From the NCBI GenBank assembly GCA_002167265.1, contig NHDJ01000046.1:23377-31908 (forward strand): a DNA stretch of 8,532 nucleotides, written 5' to 3'. The DNA comes from Verrucomicrobia bacterium TMED56. Lineage in GTDB: Bacteria; Verrucomicrobiota; Verrucomicrobiia; Opitutales; Seribacteraceae. Shown here piece after piece: positions 1 to 6,643 of the stretch; the first letter of the stretch is position 1, and the number at the start of each line of letters is the position of its first letter. A program made the position numbers and the translations under genes. The notes beneath the pieces are model-generated. The model did no database searches. It was given only the letters and a program-made list of their open reading frames with translations, and was not told where the DNA came from.

Positions 1-57
1 GAAGAATTTCTCGCAAGAGTCCCAAAAGACCTTTTTGAAACTGATAGTAAGAAATAA
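1..57 (+). CDS. accC: C-terminal tail of an upstream gene, possibly biotin carboxylase AccC (partial)
   Basis: Frame 1 is open from the window edge to a TAA at 55-57 and encodes 18 residues, EEFLARVPKDLFETDSKK. The tail ends 14 bases before the Asp23-family gene on the same strand, so the two are probably co-transcribed. AccC, the ATP-dependent biotin carboxylase subunit of acetyl-CoA carboxylase, often ends with a pattern like 'T-x-F-[IL]-E-x-x-L', and EEFLARV could be the end of it. In Bacillus an Asp23-family gene (yqhY) directly follows accB-accC. Both arguments are indirect. The coding call is fairly safe; the AccC identity is an inference that the preceding sequence would settle. Confidence 0.4.
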   Translation, partial: EEFLARVPKDLFETDSKK

Positions 58-71
58 ACTATAATCTGATT

Positions 72-524
72 ATGACTAAAAGAAAAACAGAAGAACCAGT
101 TGAAGAAATCATTCCCACGATTTCAGAAGAATCAAGTGAACTCGGTACTATTCGAATAAATCATAGTGTTGTTGCAGGCATTGTACGTCTAGCTACACAA
201 TCAGTAGATGGAGTAGTAAATGTTGGTGGTGGTGGTGTAGTGGAAGGACTCACCGATTTCTTTTCTAAAAAAGAGTCTGAAAGGGGTGTTAAGGTTACTG
301 AATCCTCCGAAGGTGGCTATGAAATAGAAGTTCGAGTTGTCCTGGAGTTCGGAGTTGACCTAGCTAAGATAGGAATGTCGATTCAAGAAGCGATTCGCGA
401 CCAAATACTAGCGATGACAGGAAACCATACGAAAACCATTGATGTTGTAATCGACGACATCAAAATGGACGCGAATGAGAAAGAGGATGACGCCGACAAC
501 TGGACTTCAACTGCTTCAAGCTAG
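72..524 (+). CDS. Asp23/Gls24 family envelope-associated protein
   Basis: The product has 150 residues, usual for the family. After a charged, acidic N-terminal leader (residues 1-24) the Asp23 domain runs from LGTIRINHSVVAGIVRLA to about residue 134. Family features are visible: a 'G-x-I-x-I-x-x-x-V-[VI]-A-x-I' opening, a 'V-D-G-V' step, a glycine-rich GGGG loop, an alternating strand with FGVDLAKIG, then IQEAIRDQI and a closing VVIDDIKM strand. There is no signal peptide or membrane helix, so it is cytosolic. Asp23 proteins in Gram-positive bacteria sit at the membrane through AmaP and relate to envelope stress or, for YqhY, to fatty-acid synthesis. The next gene encodes a plausible membrane anchor, which fits. 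The C-terminus is acidic and low-complexity. No Shine-Dalgarno sequence is evident before the ATG at 72. The family is secure; the exact role is not. Confidence 0.88.
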   Translation: MTKRKTEEPVEEIIPTISEESSELGTIRINHSVVAGIVRLATQSVDGVVNVGGGGVVEGLTDFFSKKESERGVKVTESSEGGYEIEVRVVLEFGVDLAKIGMSIQEAIRDQILAMTGNHTKTIDVVIDDIKMDANEKEDDADNWTSTASS

Positions 525-533
525 AATGGATTA

Positions 534-968
534 ATGCCTCAAGAACTTCAAAACTTTTGGCTCTGGACTTTAGAGGATGCTCTAAGGCAGCCAATCTGGT
601 GGTACGGATGGTTGGTATTAATCATTTTACTTCTTGTCCTGTGGGTCTTTAGGCGCATGAAGCGAGACCTTGTTTCAATTCTGAAGGATGATGAAGGAGA
701 AGTTAAGATTACTCCAAACGCCCTGCAAGAATTGGTAAGCAAATCGTGTGCCAGTACAAATGGGATACATTCGCCATCTACCAGTATTCATCAGCATGGC
801 GGCCAAATAAGGCTACTTGTCAGAATACAAGTTAACACCGACTGTAATGTTAAAGAAGCAAGGACCGAACTTAAGCAAAGTATTGAGAATGTGATGCTTG
901 AAAATCTCTGCTTCTCAAATTTCGGAGGAGTTGATTTAGTGATCAAAGGGTTCAAGGATGTTAAATAA
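534..968 (+). CDS. AmaP-like membrane protein with Asp23-like soluble domain
   Basis: The product has 144 residues. Residues 1-22 are a Trp-rich amphipathic lead, about 23-39 form one strongly hydrophobic helix (GWLVLIILLLVLWVF), and RRMKR follows as a positive-inside stop. The soluble part (about 55-142) has Asp23-type features: GEVKITPNALQELV opens like the Asp23 first strand and helix, QIRLLVRIQV is a central strand, an amphipathic helix containing LKQSIENVM follows, and VDLVIKGF closes. The alkaline shock response membrane anchor AmaP has this arrangement and recruits Asp23 to the membrane. The Asp23-family gene lies only 9 bases upstream, so the two products probably interact. As I recall, Gram-positive AmaP has two N-terminal helices; I see one here. 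The gene ends 8 bases from the convergent gcvT with no visible terminator between. A diverged Asp23 paralogue with an added anchor is the alternative description. Confidence 0.7.
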   Translation: MPQELQNFWLWTLEDALRQPIWWYGWLVLIILLLVLWVFRRMKRDLVSILKDDEGEVKITPNALQELVSKSCASTNGIHSPSTSIHQHGGQIRLLVRIQVNTDCNVKEARTELKQSIENVMLENLCFSNFGGVDLVIKGFKDVK

Positions 969-976
969 AAAGCCAA

Positions 977-2104
977 TCAAGTTTTCTTAATTTCTTTTAA
1001 AATAGGTAAGCCAAATTCAATAGGTTCACGATTCCCCCGAACATCTGCAAACCAAGAAGTGGCAAAATCCTTTTTCTCAGCAAACTGGTTTTTAACTAGT
1101 GCAGTTCCAATCGGACTTGAAATTTGCGGGGAATAACCTCCTGACAAAACACTTCCTGCTAGTTCATTTTCGTAGAAAATTTTATCTCCCTCCCGAGGAA
1201 TTCTACGATCTAGTGCTTTGTAATACATGACCTTATCAAAGGAATTCAATTCTATTTTTCTAATGATTGCTTCTTTTCCAATAAAATTTTCCTTTTTTAA
1301 ACTAACTGCCCACATCAAACCTGCTTCAAGTGGGGTAATTTCTGGAGATAATTCATGTCCATGCAAGGGATATCCCGCTTCAAGTCTCAAACTGTCCCTT
1401 GCCGCCAGTCCTATCCACTTTGTTTTTTCAACTTTACAGGTTTGGTCTAGTAGCTCCGCAAATAAGGATAGGCATTCAATTGGCACAAAAAACTCATAAC
1501 CGTCTTCTCCAGTATACCCAGTCCTAGCAACAAAAAAATTCGTATCGAAAAATTTCATTTCCTGAAAATGCATTCTTTTAATTGAAGCAAGGTCTTTTGA
1601 AAGAAGATTTTGTAGAACTTCAAGAGTTCTTGGACCTTGAACTGCGAGAAGTCCATAATTGCCGGATAAATCTTCAATAGAACATTCAAAATCTGAACTT
1701 ATTTTCTGCAGATAACTTAAAACAGATTCAGTATTGGCTGCGTTTACGCACATTAAAAAAGCATCCCTTGAGATTCTGTAAATAATTAAATCATCAAGAA
1801 CACCGCCTTCATTATTACAAATAAGAGAATATTTTGCCTGCCCATCAATTACTCTATTTAGGTCAATGGTTAGAACTAGATTAAGGAATTCAATGGATTC
1901 AGTCCCTGAAATCATAAACTCTCCCATATGACTGACATCGAAAAATCCTGAATTTTCTCGAACAGCCATATGTTCTGATACGGAACTTCCGTATGAAAGT
2001 GGCATTCGCCAACCTGAAAAATCTATCATTTTCGCAGATCGATCGGTGTGAAATTGCTCAAGTGTCAGTTTATTGGAGTCAGGCATTTTGATCAAAGCTT
2101 GCAT
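977..2104 (-). CDS. gcvT: Aminomethyltransferase, glycine cleavage system T protein
   Basis: GcvT takes the aminomethyl group from lipoylated H protein and passes its carbon to tetrahydrofolate, releasing ammonia. The 375 residues match the family length (about 360-375). Visible motifs in order: DVSHMGE (56-62), GQAKYSLICN then GGVLDD with the conserved acidic pair D104/D105 (one is the catalytic Asp), VNAAN (120-124), VQGP (155-158), RTGYTGEDGYE (194-204) in the folate-binding region, AARDSLRLEAGYPLHGHEL, FIGKEA, and a C-terminal barrel with GGYSPQ and IGTALV. The gene stands alone: gcvH and gcvP are not beside it, the downstream neighbour is convergent and the upstream one divergent. Met1 and Met7 (ATG at 2086 on this strand) are both possible starts; neither has a good ribosome site, and typical GcvT begins near the 'KLTLEQFH' segment, so the shorter start is credible. 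Confidence 0.96.
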   Translation of the reverse strand: MQALIKMPDSNKLTLEQFHTDRSAKMIDFSGWRMPLSYGSSVSEHMAVRENSGFFDVSHMGEFMISGTESIEFLNLVLTIDLNRVIDGQAKYSLICNNEGGVLDDLIIYRISRDAFLMCVNAANTESVLSYLQKISSDFECSIEDLSGNYGLLAVQGPRTLEVLQNLLSKDLASIKRMHFQEMKFFDTNFFVARTGYTGEDGYEFFVPIECLSLFAELLDQTCKVEKTKWIGLAARDSLRLEAGYPLHGHELSPEITPLEAGLMWAVSLKKENFIGKEAIIRKIELNSFDKVMYYKALDRRIPREGDKIFYENELAGSVLSGGYSPQISSPIGTALVKNQFAEKKDFATSWFADVRGNREPIEFGLPILKEIKKT

Positions 2105-2125
2105 TAATACAAATGAATGCCTTTT

Positions 2126-2154
2126 TTGTTAAAGGTTACTGATGAAAGTGTCAA
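2126..2154 (-). promoter_or_regulatory. Candidate sigma-70-type promoter of gcvT
   Basis: On the minus strand the divergent gap carries a perfect -35 word TTGACA (plus-strand 2149-2154). A 17-base spacer follows, then TAACAA (2126-2131), a weak -10 match. Transcription would start near 2119, leaving a short leader before the start at 2104 or 2086. The -35 and spacing are seen directly; function is inferred, and the poor -10 lowers confidence. Confidence 0.35.
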
Positions 2155-2176
2155 AAGATCATTACAAAATATTTAA

Positions 2177-3217
2177 ATGACAATAGAACTAGTTCTAGCC
2201 ATGGTTCTGACCATTGGCATTTCTGCTCTTTGCTCAACTCTTGAGGCGATGTTACTTAGCGTAACTGCTGCGGAAATTGAAGAACTAAAAGAACGATCTC
2301 CAAAAAAAGGAATAATGCTCGAAAAATTTAAACTCGAGTTAGAAGAGACAAGTTCTGCAATTTTAAGCCTCAACACCATTGCTAATACTCTCGGTGCTAC
2401 CCTTGTGGGAGGTTTAGCGGAAAAAAGTTTTGGTGGGCACGCCAATAATTTATTGATTTTCGCTCTAGGGATGACTCTTGGAATACTATTCTTCTCTGAA
2501 ATTCTTCCGAAAAACTTAGCAGTCTCTTACAGAAAAGATATGGCAATTAGGCTTATTTACCCTTTAGCCATAGTAAGATTTTTAATGTCTCCGATTTCCA
2601 AAGTTTGCAAGGTTACGGTGCGTGCGATAGTTCCTCAACAAGACAAGACCAAGGAGAGTGATGAGCAAGAAATAATTCTTTTAGCACAAAAAGGAGCCAA
2701 AGAAGGTACTCTTACTAACGAAGAAAGTGATCTGGTTAGAAATGCATTAAGGCTCGATAAACTAGACGTCTCTGAAATCATGACACCTAGAACAGTCATG
2801 TTCTCTTTGGACGAGAGTAAAAGCGTCGAAAACATTTTCAAAGAGCATCCTAATATTCCATTTGCAAGAATTCCCATATTCACGAAAAGTATTGATCGAA
2901 TATCAGGTATAGTGCGCCGTCGTGATTTGCTTAATGCCATGGTCGAAGGAAAAAAGACCATCCCTATATCTAAACTTTCTCAAAATGTTGTTTTTGTTCC
3001 GGAAAGTGCTTCCGTAGATAAAGCTTTAAGCTTATTGTTGAAAGAACATTGCCAACTAACTGTAGTGGTTGATGAGTTTGGTTCTGTTGCTGGAGTCCTT
3101 GCACTGGAAGACATAATTGAAAGTATTCTTGGGCAGGAAATTTTCGAGCATGACGATATTGCCGTTGATATGAGAGAGTTAGCCAAAAAAAGGCATGAAT
3201 TGAAATCATCCAAATAA
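2177..3217 (+). CDS. CNNM transmembrane (DUF21) and CBS-pair protein, CorC/HlyC-like without the C-terminal domain
   Basis: The product has 346 residues. Residues 1 to about 155 form the CNNM/DUF21 membrane domain: a first helix leading into SALCSTLEA (E23 in the usual S-x-x-E position), a second hydrophobic stretch including LSLNTIANTLGATLVGGLA, a third with LLIFALGMTLGILFF, then the SEILPK signature (107-112) and another hydrophobic stretch (about 125-140). Two CBS repeats follow: about 198-258, starting VSEIMTPR, and about 262-318, containing VVVDEFGSVAGVLALEDIIE. CNNM proteins are linked to magnesium or sodium/cobalt transport, with CBS domains sensing nucleotides. The protein stops about 28 residues after the second CBS, so the CorC_HlyC domain of longer homologues (about 430 residues) is absent. 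'Hemolysin' names for this family are historical. The substrate cannot be read from sequence. lgt starts 28 bases downstream, so co-transcription is likely. Confidence 0.9.
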   Translation: MTIELVLAMVLTIGISALCSTLEAMLLSVTAAEIEELKERSPKKGIMLEKFKLELEETSSAILSLNTIANTLGATLVGGLAEKSFGGHANNLLIFALGMTLGILFFSEILPKNLAVSYRKDMAIRLIYPLAIVRFLMSPISKVCKVTVRAIVPQQDKTKESDEQEIILLAQKGAKEGTLTNEESDLVRNALRLDKLDVSEIMTPRTVMFSLDESKSVENIFKEHPNIPFARIPIFTKSIDRISGIVRRRDLLNAMVEGKKTIPISKLSQNVVFVPESASVDKALSLLLKEHCQLTVVVDEFGSVAGVLALEDIIESILGQEIFEHDDIAVDMRELAKKRHELKSSK

Positions 3218-3245
3218 GTAAAATAAACCATTTATAACAAAGCTC

Positions 3246-4079
3246 ATGAATGAAACGAGTTATTGGATCCACGACTTGAGCCCTTTTCTATGGGAATTCC
3301 CTGAAAACTTCAAAGATTGGGGTCCAGGTGGTATAAGGTGGTACGGTATTTCATACCTTCTTGGCTTTATTTCAGCCTTTTTTCTTCTGAAAAAATACTT
3401 CGAAAATAAGAAAAGCCCATACGATTCAGAGCAAATCATGAATCTTATGACATTTCAAGTTATCGGAGTTCTTATAGGTGGTCGGATTGGTTATTTACTT
3501 CTCTATCAATGGGAAAAATTTTCGAATGACCCAATTTCCATTTTAAGGGTCTGGGAAGGAGGAATGGCTAGTCATGGAGGGTTTGTCGGAGTACTGATCG
3601 CCACTTTCTGGTACTCTAAGAAAACATCGCAAAATATTCGACCAATTGGTGACTTAATTGTATCCGTTGTACCTCCTGGTTTATTCTTTGGGCGAATGGC
3701 CAATTTCATAAATGGTGAGTTATGGGGGAAAGTTACACAAGTGAATTGGGGTATTTTATTCCCAAACGCACCTGACTTTGCACTAGGAATCGCCCGTCAC
3801 CCATCACAACTTTATGCTGCTGCACTAGAAGGCTTACTAACATTCATTTATGTCCAATGGAGATTTTGGAAAACTGAAATTACGACAAAATTCCCTGGAC
3901 AGTTGGCAGGTGAATTTCTTGTTCTCTATTCTATTTCTAGAATCTGTAATGAGTTTTTCCGTGAACCGGACGCTTCCCTCGTTTGGGACATGAGCAGAGG
4001 CCAGTTTTATTCTATTTTTTTGATGGCAGGAGGATTTGCTCTCATAATTTGGGCAAGAAAAAGTCCTAACGAAACCTAA
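3246..4079 (+). CDS. lgt: Prolipoprotein diacylglyceryl transferase
   Basis: Lgt is an inner-membrane enzyme that moves diacylglycerol from phosphatidylglycerol to the lipobox cysteine of prolipoproteins, the first step of lipoprotein maturation. The 277 residues match the family. Visible features: IRWYGISYLLGF (30-41) at the first helix, GGRIGYLLLY (78-87), WEGGMASHGGFVG (103-115) with the conserved His110-Gly-Gly, the Lgt signature GRMANFINGELWG (149-161) with R150, N153, N156 and E158, RHPSQLYAAALEG (184-196), and the C-terminal EFFREPD followed by a GQ-containing last helix. About seven hydrophobic segments are spread along it. No catalytic position looks lost. It sits between the CNNM gene (28 bases upstream) and the mreB regulatory gap. 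No Shine-Dalgarno sequence is apparent before the ATG. Confidence 0.97.
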   Translation: MNETSYWIHDLSPFLWEFPENFKDWGPGGIRWYGISYLLGFISAFFLLKKYFENKKSPYDSEQIMNLMTFQVIGVLIGGRIGYLLLYQWEKFSNDPISILRVWEGGMASHGGFVGVLIATFWYSKKTSQNIRPIGDLIVSVVPPGLFFGRMANFINGELWGKVTQVNWGILFPNAPDFALGIARHPSQLYAAALEGLLTFIYVQWRFWKTEITTKFPGQLAGEFLVLYSISRICNEFFREPDASLVWDMSRGQFYSIFLMAGGFALIIWARKSPNET

Positions 4080-4200
4080 GCCATTAATTAATTCGCCCTA
4101 AAGTTGTTCACCAAAATATCCATTTTTTTATGCATTGGGAATTATTTGTCTTTGACACTGCGAACCTTTAAGAGAGAGAAAATATAAGGACAAAGTTATT
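4080..4200 (+). promoter_or_regulatory. Intergenic control region upstream of the mre operon
   Basis: This is the longest gap in the window. It has a TTTGACACT word at 4151-4159 (containing a perfect TTGACA at 4152-4157), AACCTTTAA at 4163-4171, a GA-rich run (4171-4182), and a ribosome site at 4186-4190. No convincing -10 lies 16-18 bases after the TTGACA: that position reads AGAGAA. A weaker pair further upstream is TTGTTC (4104-4109) with TTTTAT (4126-4131). I see no hairpin plus T-run that would terminate lgt. A promoter for mreBCD-mrdA is expected here from context, but its exact position is undecided. Confidence 0.4.
4186..4190 (+). promoter_or_regulatory. Shine-Dalgarno sequence of mreB
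   Basis: AAGGA lies 10 bases before the ATG at 4201. It is the only clear ribosome-binding site in the window, which fits MreB being the abundant product of its operon. It also supports the chosen mreB start. Confidence 0.65.
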
Positions 4201-5241
4201 ATGCTCGGCAACCTATTTGGATTTCTATCAAACGACATTGGAATCGATCTCGGAACTGCAAACACTCTTGTGTTTGTTAGAGATCGAGGAATCATATTAC
4301 GTGAACCCAGTGTGGTTGCTCGTTATAAAACCAGCAAAAAGGTATGTGCAGTTGGAGCTGATGCGAAAAGGATGTTGGGGCGTACACCTGGTACCATTGA
4401 AGCATTAAGGCCAATGAAAGACGGGGTTATCGCAGACTTTGAAATATCAGAAGCAATGCTTAGATACTTTATTGAAAAGGTAGATAAGAGAAAACTTGTA
4501 CCTCCTAGAGTTGTCATCGCAGTTCCCTCTGGAATTACTGCAGTAGAAAAGAGAGCAGTTAAAGATTCAGCAATACGAGCTGGGGCAAGAGAGGTCTTAT
4601 TGCTCGGTGAACCAATGGCAGCTTCAATTGGTGCTGGGCTTCCCATCGACGAGGAGTATGCAAATATGATTGTCGATATTGGTGGCGGTACCACTGAGGT
4701 TGCAATTATTTCCATTTCTGGAGTTTCATATCAACGAAGTATCCGAGTTGGTGGCGATGAACTCGATGAAGCTATCATTGCATACATGAAAAGGGCATAT
4801 GGATTATTGATCGGAGAAAGAACAGCTGAAGAAATCAAATTCAGTGTGGGTTCGGCAGCGGCAATTGATTCGGGTGAATTGAGTATGGATGTAAGGGGTA
4901 GAGATGCCACTGCGGGTTTACCAAAGACTATTCATATAACTTCCCAAGAAATTAGAGAAGAAGCACTTAAAGAGGTCGTGTCTCAAATTGTTGATTTAGT
5001 TAAAAATGCACTTGATCGGTGCCAGCCAGAACATTCTGCCGACCTAATTGATCGGGGAATTGTACTAGCTGGGGGAGGTGCGCTCATCAGGGGTCTTGAT
5101 CAGGTTATTAGCGACGCAACCGGTCTGTCTGTAATCCAAGCTGAGGACCCACTCTGTTGCGTTGCGAATGGCACAGGAAAGTTTCTTAATCTCTTAGGTT
5201 CTTTAAGCCGTGAACAAGTGGATCGACTCGTCACGCAATAA
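4201..5241 (+). CDS. mreB: Rod shape-determining actin homologue MreB
   Basis: MreB is the bacterial actin that forms membrane-associated filaments and steers lateral-wall synthesis. The 346 residues match the family (about 330-350). The nucleotide-binding elements are intact: phosphate-1 loop GIDLGTANT (14-22), the segment IAVPSGITAVEKRAV, GEPMAASIGAGLP, phosphate-2 loop IVDIGGGTTE (157-166), VGGDELDEAI, GERTAEEIK, and the adenosine loop LAGGGALIRG (289-298). The N-terminal MLGNLFGFLS is hydrophobic and amphipathic, consistent with membrane attachment. It is the first gene of a tight plus-strand operon with mreC 9 bases downstream, and it has the only strong ribosome site in the window. Nothing is missing or odd. 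Confidence 0.98.
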   Translation: MLGNLFGFLSNDIGIDLGTANTLVFVRDRGIILREPSVVARYKTSKKVCAVGADAKRMLGRTPGTIEALRPMKDGVIADFEISEAMLRYFIEKVDKRKLVPPRVVIAVPSGITAVEKRAVKDSAIRAGAREVLLLGEPMAASIGAGLPIDEEYANMIVDIGGGTTEVAIISISGVSYQRSIRVGGDELDEAIIAYMKRAYGLLIGERTAEEIKFSVGSAAAIDSGELSMDVRGRDATAGLPKTIHITSQEIREEALKEVVSQIVDLVKNALDRCQPEHSADLIDRGIVLAGGGALIRGLDQVISDATGLSVIQAEDPLCCVANGTGKFLNLLGSLSREQVDRLVTQ

Positions 5242-5250
5242 CAGCTTCTC

Positions 5251-6105
5251 TTGGCCAAATTTTTCCAACGGCCAAATCTAAAACCCTTTTTATATCTGGG
5301 ATCTCTTTTGTTGCTTTGGTTATTGGTCCCGCCAGTTGTTAAACTTACCACAAAGTCTACTTTTGATGAGTTTCACGCCCCTCTTTGGGAGGCGAGTATT
5401 AAAGTTAAGGATTTATCTCATTACTGGGGTCATATATCTGACTCCAAGAACACTCTAATTGAAAAAGGACGGGATTTTCAACGGGTAATTTCAGACGCAA
5501 ATGTGCAAATCAGCCGACAGGATGAACTGTTATCCAGGTTAAAATATTTAAGGGAACTAAAATCTGAAATTAATGTTTTGGAAAAATCAATTGGGTTAAG
5601 TGGAAAAAATGTCTTTTTACCCATAATTTCGAGAATTACATTAAGAAAAATTTCTGGATGGCACCAAAATTTATATGTAAACAAAGGTAAGGAATCAAAT
5701 ATTGTTGGAGGTTTGGGGGTAATTTTCCAAGATGGGCTAGCTGGAAGGGTAGAAAGTTCACGAGTGGGTTTTGCAGAAATACAATTAGTTACTAACCAGT
5801 CCTTTCGAATCGTTGCTCATCTAAAGGGTGACAATCGTCCAATTACATTTTGTGGAAATGGCGTATTACCTGGAGGTCAAGGATATGGAATTATCTCCGA
5901 TGTCCCTCAAGATATTGTTGTAAGCACAAACTCGCCACTAGAAGTTGTGACATCAAGTTTGGGAGGAAAATTTCCCCGTGGTATTCATATTGGTTATGTT
6001 TACGAGCTAGAATCTAGCATCGACGGTTTATTCAAAACAGGGAGAGTTTTATTGCCTTCCAAACTTAATGAAATTGAGGAAGTTACCATTCTCTTAAAGA
6101 AATGA
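5251..6105 (+). CDS. mreC: Rod shape-determining protein MreC (TTG start)
   Basis: MreC is an inner-membrane protein whose periplasmic part binds PBP2 and activates the elongasome. The 284 residues show a short cytosolic N-terminus, one membrane helix (about 12-31, rich in Leu), a coiled coil (about 65-116, ending VLEKSIGL), and a beta domain. Family marks in the beta domain are VNKGKESNIVGGLGVI, GLAGRVESS and TSSLGGKFPRGIHIG (234-248). The frame is the same as mreB's and is closed by the mreB stop at 5239-5241, so the start must lie after that. TTG at 5251 is the first usable codon and gives a normal MreC N-terminus (MAKFFQRP) before the helix. No Shine-Dalgarno sequence precedes it, so translation probably depends on coupling to mreB 9 bases upstream. 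Confidence 0.94.
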   Translation: MAKFFQRPNLKPFLYLGSLLLLWLLVPPVVKLTTKSTFDEFHAPLWEASIKVKDLSHYWGHISDSKNTLIEKGRDFQRVISDANVQISRQDELLSRLKYLRELKSEINVLEKSIGLSGKNVFLPIISRITLRKISGWHQNLYVNKGKESNIVGGLGVIFQDGLAGRVESSRVGFAEIQLVTNQSFRIVAHLKGDNRPITFCGNGVLPGGQGYGIISDVPQDIVVSTNSPLEVVTSSLGGKFPRGIHIGYVYELESSIDGLFKTGRVLLPSKLNEIEEVTILLKK

Positions 6106-6641
6106 ATAGGTCATCCATTGTATTGGCAGTAATAACCAGCCAACTTTACTTTATCGCTATGCTTTTTCTTATTTCTCTTATTAACTCAACTATAGGTCTT
6201 TTTGGATTGTTTTTATTTGTGCCAACGCTCTTTTTACTTATCCCTGCACCCATTAGCCCCCAAATAGGAAAAATCATGATTTTCATGAACGGGTTGCTTT
6301 TGGACTGCTACTATTCTGCTCCGCTCGGATTAATAGCCTTTATAATGCTGTTTTTCAGCTTTTTTATTTTTGAAAATTTTGGAGCCACAAAGGAAATTAA
6401 AATTTTAGATGCAAAAGTTTTATTAATTTCAACTAATATTTTTATACACACTTTGCTTTTTTTACTATCTCACAATGAGGTATTATTAAATTCAAATTGG
6501 TCCGCTTACAAATTTTTTGCAGATTTAGTGTTATCATGCATAGTAATTTTCGGGATGGGAAATCTTTGCTTTTTACTTCATAAACATCTTCTCAAAATAA
6601 TCTGTCAATTCAGTATCCGATCCGACAAAAGTAACAGCTAA
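6102..6641 (+). CDS. mreD: Rod shape-determining protein MreD
   Basis: MreD is a small multi-helix inner-membrane partner of MreC and the elongasome. The 179 residues are slightly longer than usual (about 160-170). Five or six hydrophobic segments can be seen, at about 7-27, 29-48, 53-67, 75-91, 100-118 and 135-158. The MreD signature region NGLLLDCYYSAPLGL (63-77) is present, matching the family's 'G-L-x-x-D-x-x-x-x-x-P-L-G' pattern. The start ATG overlaps the mreC stop by 4 bases (ATGA), a typical coupled arrangement. The basic C-terminus (SIRSDKSNS) is probably cytosolic. Sequence similarity in this family is always weak, so the call rests on signature, topology and position together. Confidence 0.9.
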   Translation: MNRSSIVLAVITSQLYFIAMLFLISLINSTIGLFGLFLFVPTLFLLIPAPISPQIGKIMIFMNGLLLDCYYSAPLGLIAFIMLFFSFFIFENFGATKEIKILDAKVLLISTNIFIHTLLFLLSHNEVLLNSNWSAYKFFADLVLSCIVIFGMGNLCFLLHKHLLKIICQFSIRSDKSNS

Positions 6642-6643
6642 CA

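Noticed and set aside
213..240. GGT-rich run (GGTGGTGGTGGTG) as a tandem repeat element
   Set aside because: It encodes the glycine-rich loop of the Asp23 domain in frame, so it is explained by the protein.
969..1010. Bidirectional terminator between the amaP-like gene and gcvT
   Set aside because: Only 8 bases separate the stop codons and no inverted repeat is visible there or just beyond.
1227..1499. Open frame of 90 codons antisense to gcvT
   Set aside because: It is the shadow of a well-conserved GcvT region (including the R-T-G-Y-T-G segment nearby) and has no recognisable protein features.
2635..3272. Minus-strand open frames across the CNNM gene
   Set aside because: They overlap the conserved CBS coding region, are Ser/Leu-rich shadows, and have no family features.
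4080..4130. Possible terminator after lgt around ATTAATTAAT and a T-run
   Set aside because: The palindrome is a short AT repeat with no GC-rich stem, and the T-run at 4123-4129 is not preceded by a hairpin.
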